From JANJUO01 sp942492935 (GTDB taxonomy: Bacteria; Bacteroidota; Ignavibacteria; Kapaibacteriales; UBA2268), in NCBI GenBank assembly GCA_942492935.1, contig OW818654.1, positions 4,278,001-4,342,000 on the forward strand: DNA of 64,000 nucleotides. The letters are read 5' to 3'. Below the pieces are notes generated by a model. It was not told the origin of the DNA, searched no databases, and worked only from the letters and a program-made list of their open reading frames with translations. A program made the translations under genes and the position numbers. Below, piece after piece: positions 55,506 to 63,741 of the stretch. How positions within the stretch are numbered: the first letter of the stretch is position 1; each line of letters opens with the position of its first letter.

Positions 55506-55982
55506 ATGGCGAACACATACACACAACTATACATCCACATCGTTATTGTGGTCAAAAATCGAGAATATCTTATAAAAGATTCATTCAGAGAAGAATTATA
55601 TAAATATATGTCAGGATATATTGCCAACAAAGGGCATAAACTTATTATTATCAATGGTATGCCTGACCATATCCATATTTTCATTGGATTAAATCCAAAT
55701 GATTCTATATCTGGATTTGTAAAAGAATTGAAAAGAAGTGCAACTAATTTCATAAATGAAAAACAATGGGTTCGTGGAAAATTTGCGTGGCAAGATGGAT
55801 TTGCAGCTTTTTCTTATTCTCATTCATCAATAAATAGTATTTATAAGTATATTGAGAATCAAAAAGAGCATCATCAGCAACTTACTTTTAAAGAAGAATA
55901 CAAGAAGTTTTTGGACAGTTTTAATGTAAACTATGATGATAGATATTTATTTGAAGAAGTATTAAACACATACAATCCCTAA
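55506..55982 (+). CDS. IS200/RAYT-like Y1 tyrosine transposase
   Basis: 158 residues, intact. HUH pair in MPDHIHIFIGL, opening YTQLYIHIVIVVKNRE, and the catalytic tyrosine region YSHSSINSIYKYIENQKEHH. It nicks single-stranded hairpin DNA with a 5-prime phosphotyrosine link. Four family B hairpins precede it and three follow, and its own stop codon lies inside a family B unit (AATCCCTAACGAGATT at 55974). This is the arrangement of REP-associated transposases, so it may have spread the family B palindromes. There is no TnpB gene. It sits between tetR and tolC. Confidence 0.92.
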   Translation: MANTYTQLYIHIVIVVKNREYLIKDSFREELYKYMSGYIANKGHKLIIINGMPDHIHIFIGLNPNDSISGFVKELKRSATNFINEKQWVRGKFAWQDGFAAFSYSHSSINSIYKYIENQKEHHQQLTFKEEYKKFLDSFNVNYDDRYLFEEVLNTYNP

Positions 55983-56095
55983 CGAGATTGAGTGACTTGG
56001 ATGAAATGGTTTGTTGCAAACATGTAATCCCTAACGGGATTAAGAAAATGGAAAAAATTGTCTTATTACAAACATGTAATCCCTAACGGGATTTT
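55974..56095. repeat. Family B REP units downstream of the Y1 transposase
   Basis: AATCCCTAACGAGATT at 55974, then AATCCCTAACGGGATT near 56026 and near 56079, the last two each preceded by TACAAACATG or TGCAAACATG. Orientation is opposite to the upstream units, so the gene is bracketed by inverted units; like units are about 52 bp apart. Confidence 0.85.
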
Positions 56096-56137
56096 GAGGA
56101 AAAAATTAATTAATTAAATTAAATAGTTAAGGTCTTT

Positions 56138-57394
56138 ATGAAAAAAATATTAATTGTAGGAATTTGTCTCTGGGCTTTTGCTTTGGTTCAGGCAAGGGAT
56201 ATTTCACTTGAAGAATGTATGAAACTTGCAGTTGAGAAAAGTGTTTATACAAAGCAAAAAAATATTTATGAATCAACTAATCTTTTCAGGAAATTGAATT
56301 ATTCTGCGGCTTATATGCCACAAATAAAATTAGAAGCAAATGCAAATTACCAAAGTGATGTTTTTGCATTTCCTTTGAAATTTCCCGGAGTAACTATTCC
56401 CGAGGTGGAAAAATTTCAATATCAAGCATCGCTTAATATTTATCAGAATATTTATGAAGGTGGAATGGTAAGTGCTGGAAAGGAAGTTGAGGACGCTGAA
56501 TTAGCGGCAAATATATCATCAATCAATGTTAATAATCAAAAAATCAAAGAAATTATAAGTGAGTTATATTTCAATGCTTTAATGATTACCGAACATATCA
56601 AATTGAGCAATAGTTATATTTTTACTATTGAAACAAAGCAAAAGCAAATTCAGTCTTTGATTGATAATGGTGTAATGTTGAAATCAGCATTCAATCAATT
56701 GGAAATTGAAAAGTTGAAAATATCCCAGAAAATTAAATCTCTTGAGCAAGACAAGTTAACATTGCATGGGATGCTTGCTAAATGGACAGAGGACGAAACA
56801 ATTATCAATTTTAATTTGGTTCTTCCCAATGTTGAAACTTCAAATCAAGATTTAAACCGACCAGAATTTGAACTTTTTTCAAAAAAATCAAACATTATGG
56901 AAAAGAAAAAAGAGCAGATAAAATCGCAAATTATGCCAAATTTAAGTGCATTTTTGAAAGCTGGTTATGGAAGTCCTAATCCATTTAATTTCTTTGAAAG
57001 TGATTTGAGCCCGTTTTATATGATTGGAGTGAAATTTCAATGGAATGTTTGGGATTGGTCTGTGAATAGCAGGAATAGGGAAGAGTTGAATGCAAATAAA
57101 GAAATGATCGCGCTTGAAAGAGAAATATTTGATAAAAATCTTCAAAATCAATTGCTCAAAGAAACAAATGATATTGAAAAATACAGAAGTATAATAATCA
57201 AGGATTTGGAATTGATAGAATTACAAAAATCAATTACCGAACAATATAACTCCCAAGTAAATAACGGCACTGTAACGATAAGTGATTATATTTCTGAAAG
57301 CAATAATCTAAATCAATTAGAAATCAATCACGAAATTCACAAACTACAACTACTGAATGCAAAATATAATTACAATTTGAAAATGGGAAATTAA
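56138..57394 (+). CDS. TolC-like outer membrane efflux protein
   Basis: 418 residues: signal peptide MKKILIVGICLWAFALVQA, then the two-fold OEP layout, with helical hairpins and beta strands alternating (LEECMKLAVEKSVYTKQKN, LNIYQNIYEGGMVSAGKEV, then GVKFQWNVWDWSVNSRNREE in the second half). It forms the outer-membrane and periplasmic duct of a type I/tripartite exporter. The following genes supply the periplasmic adaptor, two ATPases and two permeases. Confidence 0.93.
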   Translation: MKKILIVGICLWAFALVQARDISLEECMKLAVEKSVYTKQKNIYESTNLFRKLNYSAAYMPQIKLEANANYQSDVFAFPLKFPGVTIPEVEKFQYQASLNIYQNIYEGGMVSAGKEVEDAELAANISSINVNNQKIKEIISELYFNALMITEHIKLSNSYIFTIETKQKQIQSLIDNGVMLKSAFNQLEIEKLKISQKIKSLEQDKLTLHGMLAKWTEDETIINFNLVLPNVETSNQDLNRPEFELFSKKSNIMEKKKEQIKSQIMPNLSAFLKAGYGSPNPFNFFESDLSPFYMIGVKFQWNVWDWSVNSRNREELNANKEMIALEREIFDKNLQNQLLKETNDIEKYRSIIIKDLELIELQKSITEQYNSQVNNGTVTISDYISESNNLNQLEINHEIHKLQLLNAKYNYNLKMGN

Positions 57395-57433
57395 AAGAAA
57401 TCTTTTTCAACAAGGATTGAATAATTGTAACAT

Positions 57434-57556
57434 GAAACCCCACCTAACCTCCCCAAGGGGAGGAACAAAGGCAGGCATATCAAGTCCTCCCTTTGGGGAG
57501 GATTTAGGAGGGGTTTGTTTTCAAAGTCCTCCCTTTGGGGAGGATTTAGGTGGGGT
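57434..57556. repeat. Family A palindromes between tolC and adaptor genes
   Basis: CCTCCCCAAGGGGAGG and two inverted copies with ACCCCACCTAA/TTAGGTGGGGT edges. Confidence 0.85.
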
Positions 57557-57591
57557 TCAGAAAATAATTTTAAAAAATAAATAGGTGATAT

Positions 57592-58482
57592 ATGAAAAAA
57601 GTATTATTGTTGGCTTTAATGTCTGTGCTTATGTTTTCTTGTTCAAGCAAGAATGATGTTTCTGATGCTTATGGGAATTTTGAAGCAGATGAGATTATTG
57701 TTTCTTCTGAGGCAATGGGTGTTGTATCGGAAATGAACCTTGAAGAAGGCAAAGCAGTGAAGCAGAATGAACTGATTGCTATTATTGATACAGTGCAACT
57801 TTCTTTGAAAAGAGAGCAGTTACTTGCATCTATGAATGCAATTAATTCAAAAGTACAAAAAATTTCTCCACAACTTGATATTCTTGAGAAACGCAAATCA
57901 AACCTGATTCGTGAAAAAAATAGAATTGAAAAATTATTGAAAGAAAATGCTGCTACTCAAAAGCAATTCGATGATATTTCTGGAGAAATGGATGTTGTTG
58001 AAAAACAAATTGAAGCAACTTTGTCTTCGATGACAACTCAAAATAGTGGATTACTTAGCGAACGCGAACCACTTAAAATTCAAATTCAGCAAATTGAAGA
58101 CCAAATCAAAAAATGCAACGTTAAAAGTCCAATCACTGGCACAATTCTAACAAAGTTTTTAAATAAAGGTGAGTTTGCTGTTGCAGGTAAGCCAATTGCA
58201 AAGATTGCAGATATAAACAACATGACTTTGCGCGTGTATATTAGTGGTTCGCAACTTACAAATATTAAAATTGGACAGAAAGTGAAAGTTCTTTTTGATA
58301 AAAGTGAAAAAGAAAATCAAAGTACTGAAGGCGAAATTTCTTGGATTTCAGAAAAAGCGGAGTTTACGCCAAAAATTATTCAAACAAAAGAAGAACGTGT
58401 GAATCTTGTGTATGCGGTTAAAGTATCCGTAAAAAATGATGGCAAAATTAAAATTGGAATGCCCGGTGAAATTAAATTTTAA
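57592..58482 (+). CDS. HlyD-family periplasmic adaptor (lipoprotein)
   Basis: 296 residues. Lipobox LMFSC gives a lipid anchor at C17. Barrel-sandwich halves at about 33-60 (ADEIIVSSEAMGVVSEMNL) and 190-215 (VKSPITGTILTKFLNKGEF) surround a long coiled-coil hairpin (about 70-180); beta-barrel domain to the end. It resembles YhiI/YbhG adaptors that link an ABC-2 pump to TolC. It lies 12 bp before the first ATPase gene. Confidence 0.93.
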   Translation: MKKVLLLALMSVLMFSCSSKNDVSDAYGNFEADEIIVSSEAMGVVSEMNLEEGKAVKQNELIAIIDTVQLSLKREQLLASMNAINSKVQKISPQLDILEKRKSNLIREKNRIEKLLKENAATQKQFDDISGEMDVVEKQIEATLSSMTTQNSGLLSEREPLKIQIQQIEDQIKKCNVKSPITGTILTKFLNKGEFAVAGKPIAKIADINNMTLRVYISGSQLTNIKIGQKVKVLFDKSEKENQSTEGEISWISEKAEFTPKIIQTKEERVNLVYAVKVSVKNDGKIKIGMPGEIKF

Positions 58483-58494
58483 TTCGGCAAAATA

Positions 58495-59415
58495 ATGAAA
58501 ACAATTATCGAAACAAATAATATCAATAAAAGATATGCTAATGTTACTGCTTTGCATGACATCAATATTAATGTTAATGATGGTGAAATTTTTGGTTTGA
58601 TTGGACCTGATGGAGCGGGAAAAACATCATTGATTAGAATTCTGACAACATTGATTCTGCCTGATAGTGGCTCTGCTAACGTGCTTGGTTTGGATATTAT
58701 TAAAGATTTTAAAAGTATTCGTAATGAAATTGGCTATATGCCAGGGAAATTTTCGCTTTATCAGGACTTGACCGTTGAAGAAAATTTGAAACTTTTTGCA
58801 ACAATTTTTGGCACTACTATCGAAGAAAACTACGATTTAGTTAAGCCAATTTATTCTCAAATTGAGCCATTCAAAGACCGAAGGGCAGGACAATTAAGTG
58901 GTGGAATGAAGCAGAAATTAGCATTAAGTTGTGCATTAATTCACAAGCCAAAATTGCTGATTCTTGACGAGCCAACTACTGGTGTAGATCCAGTTTCAAG
59001 AAAAGAATTTTGGGATATGCTAAAGGATTTGAAAAAAGCAGGTATTACAATTTTGGTTTCAACTCCATATATGGATGAAGCAAGTTTATGTGATAGGGTT
59101 GCTCTAATTCAAGGAGGAAAGATTTTATCTGTTTCAACACCTGATGCAATAATTAGTGAATTTCCACATAAATTATATTCAATTTCTGCAAACAACATGC
59201 ACAAATTAATTACTACATTGAGAAATTTTGAGTTTAGCAATACTGTTTTTACATTTGGCGAAACCGTTCACTATACAGATAAACGTAAATCCGAATTAAA
59301 TCAGAAAGAATTAATAAATTATCTACAATCAAATGATATTGAAGACGTAAAAATTACTGAAATAAAAGCCGGGATTGAGGATTGTTTTATGGAATTGATG
59401 AGGAAGTCAACTTGA
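58495..59415 (+). CDS. ABC transporter ATPase, first (YbhF N-half-like)
   Basis: 306 residues. Walker A GPDGAGKTSLIRIL, Q-loop GYMPGKFSLYQDLTVEENL, signature LSGGMKQKLALSCALIH, Walker B LLILDEPTTGVD, switch STPYMDEA. The DGAGK and MPGKF variants and the C-terminal 80-residue extension match the first half of double ATPases such as YbhF. In E. coli both halves are one protein; here the second half is a separate gene 1.1 kb on, beyond a repeat island with a DUF559 gene. Confidence 0.93.
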   Translation: MKTIIETNNINKRYANVTALHDININVNDGEIFGLIGPDGAGKTSLIRILTTLILPDSGSANVLGLDIIKDFKSIRNEIGYMPGKFSLYQDLTVEENLKLFATIFGTTIEENYDLVKPIYSQIEPFKDRRAGQLSGGMKQKLALSCALIHKPKLLILDEPTTGVDPVSRKEFWDMLKDLKKAGITILVSTPYMDEASLCDRVALIQGGKILSVSTPDAIISEFPHKLYSISANNMHKLITTLRNFEFSNTVFTFGETVHYTDKRKSELNQKELINYLQSNDIEDVKITEIKAGIEDCFMELMRKST

Positions 59416-59424
59416 ATGTTTTTT

Positions 59425-59690
59425 AAGAACCCCTCCTAACCTCCCCAAGGGGAGGAAAAAGGCAGGGAGAAGTGTTTCGATTAGTTAAGAACCCCACCTA
59501 ACCTCCCCAAGGAGAGGAAAAAGGCAGGGAGAAGTGTTTCGATTTGTTAAGAACCCCACCTAACCTCCCCAAATGGAGGAAAAAAGGCAGGGAATTGGTT
59601 TGATAATTTTGTTAAGAAGCCCTCCTAACCTCCTCAATGGGAGGAAAAAAGCAGGGATTGATTTAGGTGGAGTTTTTTTAAATTAATTTT
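59425..59690. repeat. Family A tandem array, left side of the DUF559 gene
   Basis: Four direct units beginning AAGAACCCC at about 59425, 59488, 59549 and 59614 (step about 62 bp), each with CCTAACCTCCCC and AGGCAGGGA. The units face the same way as the one that supplies the DUF559 stop codon. Confidence 0.88.
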
Positions 59691-59704
59691 TTGGGATTAG
59701 AAAG

Positions 59705-60079
59705 ATGGACTATGTAACAACTAGCAAAGAAAAATGGGTTGTATTAAAACCATTAGCAAAGGAAAATCGAAAGAATATGACCCATTGTGAAAGAATTACT
59801 TGGGAATTAATTAGAAATAACCAACTAGGTGTAAAATTTAGAAGACAACAAATTATTGCTGATTACATTGTTGATTTTGTTAGTTTGGAAATTAAATTAA
59901 TTATTGAAATTGACGGACCAAGTCACTTAGAGCAAGAAGATTTTGATGCAAACAGAACAAAACTATTAAATGATATGGGTTACAAAGTAATAAGATTTAC
60001 AAATGAAGAAGTTAGATCTGATATTTCTTTCATTGAGAAAATCAAAAAGGAAATTGATTTTTTAAAGAACCCCACGTAA
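59705..60079 (+). CDS. DUF559 / Vsr-like endonuclease-fold protein
   Basis: 124 residues of the PD-(D/E)XK superfamily. LRxxxx region MTHCERITWELIRNNQLGVKF, then RRQQIIADYIVDFVSLEIKL with the metal Asp, IIEIDGPSH with the ExD pair, and GYKVIRFTNEEV. Relatives nick or cut DNA; the biological role of DUF559 is not settled. The last codons AAC CCC ACG and stop TAA (60068-60079) are the opening of a family A repeat unit, so the gene and the repeat are fused. It lies inside the efflux operon with no functional link to efflux. Confidence 0.9.
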   Translation: MDYVTTSKEKWVVLKPLAKENRKNMTHCERITWELIRNNQLGVKFRRQQIIADYIVDFVSLEIKLIIEIDGPSHLEQEDFDANRTKLLNDMGYKVIRFTNEEVRSDISFIEKIKKEIDFLKNPT

Positions 60080-60495
60080 CCTCCCCAAAGGGAGGAACAA
60101 AGGCAGGGAATTGGATTTGATTATTTAGTTAAGAACCCCACCTAACCTCCCCAAAGGGAGGAACAAAGGCAGGGAATTGGATTTGATTATTTAGTTAAGA
60201 ACCCCACCTAACCTCCCCAAGGGGAGGAACAAAGGCAGGGAATTTAGGTGGGGTTTGTTTTCAAAGTCCTCCCCTTGGGGAGGATTTAGGTGGGGTTGTA
60301 TTCAACTCCCATTGGGGAGGAAATAGGTGGGGTTTGTTTTCAAAATCCTCCCCTTGGGGAGGATTTAGGTGGGGTTGTATTCAAGTCCTCCCCTTGGGGA
60401 GGATTTAGGTGGGGTTGTATTCAAGTCCTCCCCTTGGGGAGGATTTAGGTGGGGTTGTATTCTCCTCCCTTGGGGAGGATTTAGGTGGGGTTGTA
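60065..60495. repeat. Family A tandem arrays, right side of the DUF559 gene
   Basis: Three direct units starting AAGAACCCC at 60065, 60131 and 60197 (step 66 bp), then units of the opposite orientation (CCTCCCCTTGGGGAGG followed by ATTTAGGTGGGGTT) that repeat with a 40-bp step from about 60345 to 60495. The second ATPase gene starts 16 bp after the last unit. Confidence 0.9.
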
Positions 60496-60510
60496 TTTTT
60501 AAGGTTTAAT

Positions 60511-61236
60511 ATGAACAATATAGTAATAAAAGTTGATAATTTAACTAAGAAATTTGGTAATTTCATTGCTGTAAACAATATCAGTTTTGAAGTTTATAAA
60601 GGTGAGATTTTTGGATTTCTTGGTGCAAATGGTGCTGGAAAATCTACGGCAATGAAAATGCTTTGCGGATTGTGGCTGCCAACAAGTGGGAAAGCAAAAA
60701 TTGCTGGACTTGATATTTATAAAGAAACAGAACAAATTAAGAAGAAAATTGGATATATGAGCCAAAAGTTTTCTTTGTATGAAGATTTGACTGTTGCAGA
60801 AAATATAAGGTTTTATGCCGGAATTTATGGATTATCAAATCAGCAAATTATAGCAAAGACAAATGAATTGCTATCGAAACTGGGAATTGAAGAATTGCGA
60901 AATTCACTAATAAAATCACTTCCACTTGGATGGAAGCAGAAACTTGCTTTTTCGGTTGCAATTATTCATGACCCAGAAATTGTATTTCTTGATGAACCAA
61001 CTGGTGGAGTTGACCCAATAACAAGAAGACAGTTTTGGGATTTGATTTATGATGCCTCTAATCGCGGTGTGACTGTATTTGTTACTACGCATTATATGGA
61101 TGAAGCCGAATATTGCGATAGAATTTCGATGATGGTAGCGGGCAAAATTGAAGCATTAGACAAGCCATCAATATTAAAGCAAAATTACGGTGTATCAACG
61201 ATGGATGATGTATTTTTAAAACTTGCAAGAGGTTGA
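60511..61236 (+). CDS. ABC transporter ATPase, second (YbhF C-half-like)
   Basis: 241 residues from the ATG at 60511; the in-frame extension to 60409 is repeat translation. Walker A GANGAGKSTAMKML, GYMSQKFSLYEDLTVAENI, Walker B IVFLDEPTGGVD and switch TTHYMDEAEYCD. The signature is the degenerate LPLGWKQKLAF, as in the second half of YbhF-type double ATPases, so it should pair with the ATPase at 58495. It probably powers the two ABC-2 permeases that follow. Confidence 0.93.
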   Translation: MNNIVIKVDNLTKKFGNFIAVNNISFEVYKGEIFGFLGANGAGKSTAMKMLCGLWLPTSGKAKIAGLDIYKETEQIKKKIGYMSQKFSLYEDLTVAENIRFYAGIYGLSNQQIIAKTNELLSKLGIEELRNSLIKSLPLGWKQKLAFSVAIIHDPEIVFLDEPTGGVDPITRRQFWDLIYDASNRGVTVFVTTHYMDEAEYCDRISMMVAGKIEALDKPSILKQNYGVSTMDDVFLKLARG

Positions 61237-61237
61237 A

Positions 61238-62344
61238 ATGAAAAGGTTTCTGGGATTTGTACATAAAGAATTTTTGCATATTTTCAGAGATAAACGCACT
61301 TTGGTAATATTATTTGGTATGCCCATTATTCAAATATTACTTTTTGGCTATGCAATTACAAACGAAGTTAGAAATGCAAATATTGCAATTCTGGATTTAT
61401 CTAAAGATGCTGTAACTAACTCAATCATCAATGAAATTTCATCTTCTGGATATTTTTTGATTTATGATAATTTAGATAATTTTGACGAAATTGAAACAGT
61501 TTTCAAAACTGGTAAAGTTAAGGAAGTGATTGTATTTGAATCTGGATTTGCTCAAAAATTAAAAAGCAATAAAAAGGCAGATATTCAAATTATAACTGAC
61601 GCTACCGACCCAAATACTGGAACAACACTTTATTTTTATACAAATAATATCATCAATAATTATCAAATGGAAATAAATTTGGTACAACAGCCATTTTTGA
61701 ACATAATTCCCGAAATGCAAGCACGTTATAATCCATTGATGAAAGGTGTTTATCTTTTTGTTCCTGGTTTGATTACCATAATTTTGATGCTTGTTTGTGC
61801 TATGATGACCTCGATTTCACTCACAAAAGAGAAAGAATTGGGTTCGATGGAAGTGCTACTTGCCTCGCCAATGAAGCCACTTCTTGTTATCCTCTCGAAA
61901 GTTATTCCATATTTAATATTATCCTTAATAATTTCAACAGTGATTTTGCTAATTGGACATTTCAATTTTGGTGTTCCAATCAGAGGAAGTTTGGTTTTGC
62001 TTTACTTGGAAATAACTCTTTTTATTACAACTGCATTATCATTAGGAATTCTAATTTCAACAAAAGCACAAACGCAACAAGTTGCTTTAATGGTATCGCT
62101 TGCTGGACTTATGTTGCCAACAATTTTACTATCTGGATTTATCTTTCCAATTGAAAATATGCCTATGCCATTACAGGTTATTGCTCATATAAATCCATCA
62201 ACTTATTTCATGATAATTGTTAGAGATATTATGATTAAAGGCAGTGGATTGGAGTTTTTATGGCAGGAAACTGCAATTCTGATTGGTATAACTATAGTTT
62301 TAATTATCGCAAGTATCAAAAATTTTAGGATAAGATTGCAATGA
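61238..62344 (+). CDS. ABC-2 type permease, first
   Basis: 368 residues from the ATG at 61238, 1 bp after the ATPase stop. One N-terminal helix (about 22-42), a periplasmic domain of about 130 residues, then five helices, with the conserved RDKRTLVILFGMPIIQILLFGYAI opening and EKELGSMEVLLASP loop. YbhS/YhhJ-like. It overlaps the next permease by 4 bp (ATGA), so the two form a heterodimer in the inner membrane. Confidence 0.94.
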   Translation: MKRFLGFVHKEFLHIFRDKRTLVILFGMPIIQILLFGYAITNEVRNANIAILDLSKDAVTNSIINEISSSGYFLIYDNLDNFDEIETVFKTGKVKEVIVFESGFAQKLKSNKKADIQIITDATDPNTGTTLYFYTNNIINNYQMEINLVQQPFLNIIPEMQARYNPLMKGVYLFVPGLITIILMLVCAMMTSISLTKEKELGSMEVLLASPMKPLLVILSKVIPYLILSLIISTVILLIGHFNFGVPIRGSLVLLYLEITLFITTALSLGILISTKAQTQQVALMVSLAGLMLPTILLSGFIFPIENMPMPLQVIAHINPSTYFMIIVRDIMIKGSGLEFLWQETAILIGITIVLIIASIKNFRIRLQ

Positions 62345-63465
62345 GAACAATATATTTTATAATTTGGAAAGAATTCAAGCAGATATTTCGTGATAAAGGA
62401 ATGTTGCCAATTATTTTTGTGATTCCAATAATACAACTTTTAATTCTTGTAAATGCCGCAACATTCGACATTAAAAATATAAAAGTTATGATTATTGATA
62501 GAGATAATACATCGGTTTCAAGACTTCTGATTTCAAAATATGAATCATCGAACTACTTTAAATTAATAGGTACAACATTTTCATCAAAAGTGACTGATAA
62601 TTATCTGGCTGATGGAAAAATTGATATGTTCATTGAAATTCCTGCAAATTTCGAGCGTGATTTGGTCAGGCAAAATTTCAATAAAGTGATGCTCGTAGTT
62701 AATGCCGTTGATGGCACCAAAGGTAATGTGAGTATGAATTATTCAAGTTCATTGCTATCGGATTTCAATCAAGAAATCAGGCAAAAATATTCAACACTAA
62801 ATTCAGCTGGAATAGCAAATATCGAAGAAATTAACGTCATTCAATCAAATTGGTATAATCCAGATTTGAGTTATAAGATATTCATGATACCTGGAATTTT
62901 GGTTTTACTTGTAACAATGATTGGCACATTTTTAACAGCAATGAATATTGTGAAAGAAAAAGAAATAGGCACTATTGAGCAAATCAATGTTACGCCAATT
63001 TTAAAATATCAATTTCTTGCCGGAAAGTTGATTCCATTTTGGCTAATAGGAATGTTTGAACTTGCTTTTGGAATGTTAGTTGCATCAATATTTTATGATT
63101 TGACATTTGTTGGAAATATTGGATTGATATTCTTATTTGCGGCAGTTTTTTTGATAGCAGTTGAGGGTTTGGGCTTGTTTATTTCAACAATTTCCGACAC
63201 GCAACAGCAAGCAATGTTTGTAGCGTGGTTTTTATTAGTTGTATTTATTTTATTGTCAGGATTATTTACAGCAGTTGAAAATATGCCCAGCTGGACACAA
63301 AATCTTACATATCTTAATCCAATTAAATACTTCATTGAATTAATTAGAATGATAATGCTAAAAGGTTCGGGCTTTGAAGATACCAAAATACATTTTGCAG
63401 TTATGACATTCTTTGCAATCAGCATAAATGCAATTGCAATATGGAGATACAAAAAAACAGTTTGA
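62341..63465 (+). CDS. ABC-2 type permease, second
   Basis: 374 residues with the same plan as the preceding permease: opening KEFKQIFRDKGMLPIIFVIP, periplasmic domain, KEKEIGTIEQINVTPI loop and five C-terminal helices ending at about 372. YbhR-like. Last gene of the efflux locus; a hairpin follows at about 63495. Confidence 0.94.
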   Translation: MRTIYFIIWKEFKQIFRDKGMLPIIFVIPIIQLLILVNAATFDIKNIKVMIIDRDNTSVSRLLISKYESSNYFKLIGTTFSSKVTDNYLADGKIDMFIEIPANFERDLVRQNFNKVMLVVNAVDGTKGNVSMNYSSSLLSDFNQEIRQKYSTLNSAGIANIEEINVIQSNWYNPDLSYKIFMIPGILVLLVTMIGTFLTAMNIVKEKEIGTIEQINVTPILKYQFLAGKLIPFWLIGMFELAFGMLVASIFYDLTFVGNIGLIFLFAAVFLIAVEGLGLFISTISDTQQQAMFVAWFLLVVFILLSGLFTAVENMPSWTQNLTYLNPIKYFIELIRMIMLKGSGFEDTKIHFAVMTFFAISINAIAIWRYKKTV

Positions 63466-63489
63466 GAATTATTTAGAATTGAAATTATA

Positions 63490-63517
63490 AAAAGCCCTTC
63501 TACGTGAAAGGGATTTT
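63490..63517 (+). terminator. Weak terminator after the efflux operon
   Basis: AAAAAGCCCTT, loop, AAGGGATTTT, 25 bp after the last permease gene. Short stem and T run. Confidence 0.5.
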
Positions 63518-63559
63518 GGGAAGTAACTGAAATTTCAATAAACCTTATTTTCATAATTA

Positions 63560-63672
63560 AACTTAGTAGAAAAATTTCCATATATTGACCATTAACCTAA
63601 TAAATACAGTTATCAAATACAAAAAATAAATAAGGTTATCATGTTTGATTTGGTTTATTTTCTACTAAGGTT
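63560..63672. repeat. Family K inverted-repeat element, longer copy
   Basis: AACTTAGTAGAAAAAT at the left and ATTTTCTACTAAGGTT at the right, related to the 74-bp element at 45563-45636. AT-rich centre without a gene. Confidence 0.65.
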
Positions 63673-63741
63673 TTTGAAGGATTTTCTTGAATGTTCATCG
63701 GGAGAAGGTTTAATCAATACTTCAATCAATTAACTAATATT

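Noticed and set aside
55305..56095. Series of GGGATTAAATGTTTGTAAC-like repeats as a CRISPR array
   Set aside because: Units are palindromic, differ in sequence, occur in both orientations around a transposase gene and recur singly across the window. There are no regular unique spacers and no cas genes.
60409..60510. N-terminal extension of the second ATPase
   Set aside because: Those 34 codons are family A repeat; an ATP-binding domain of normal length starts at the ATG at 60511.
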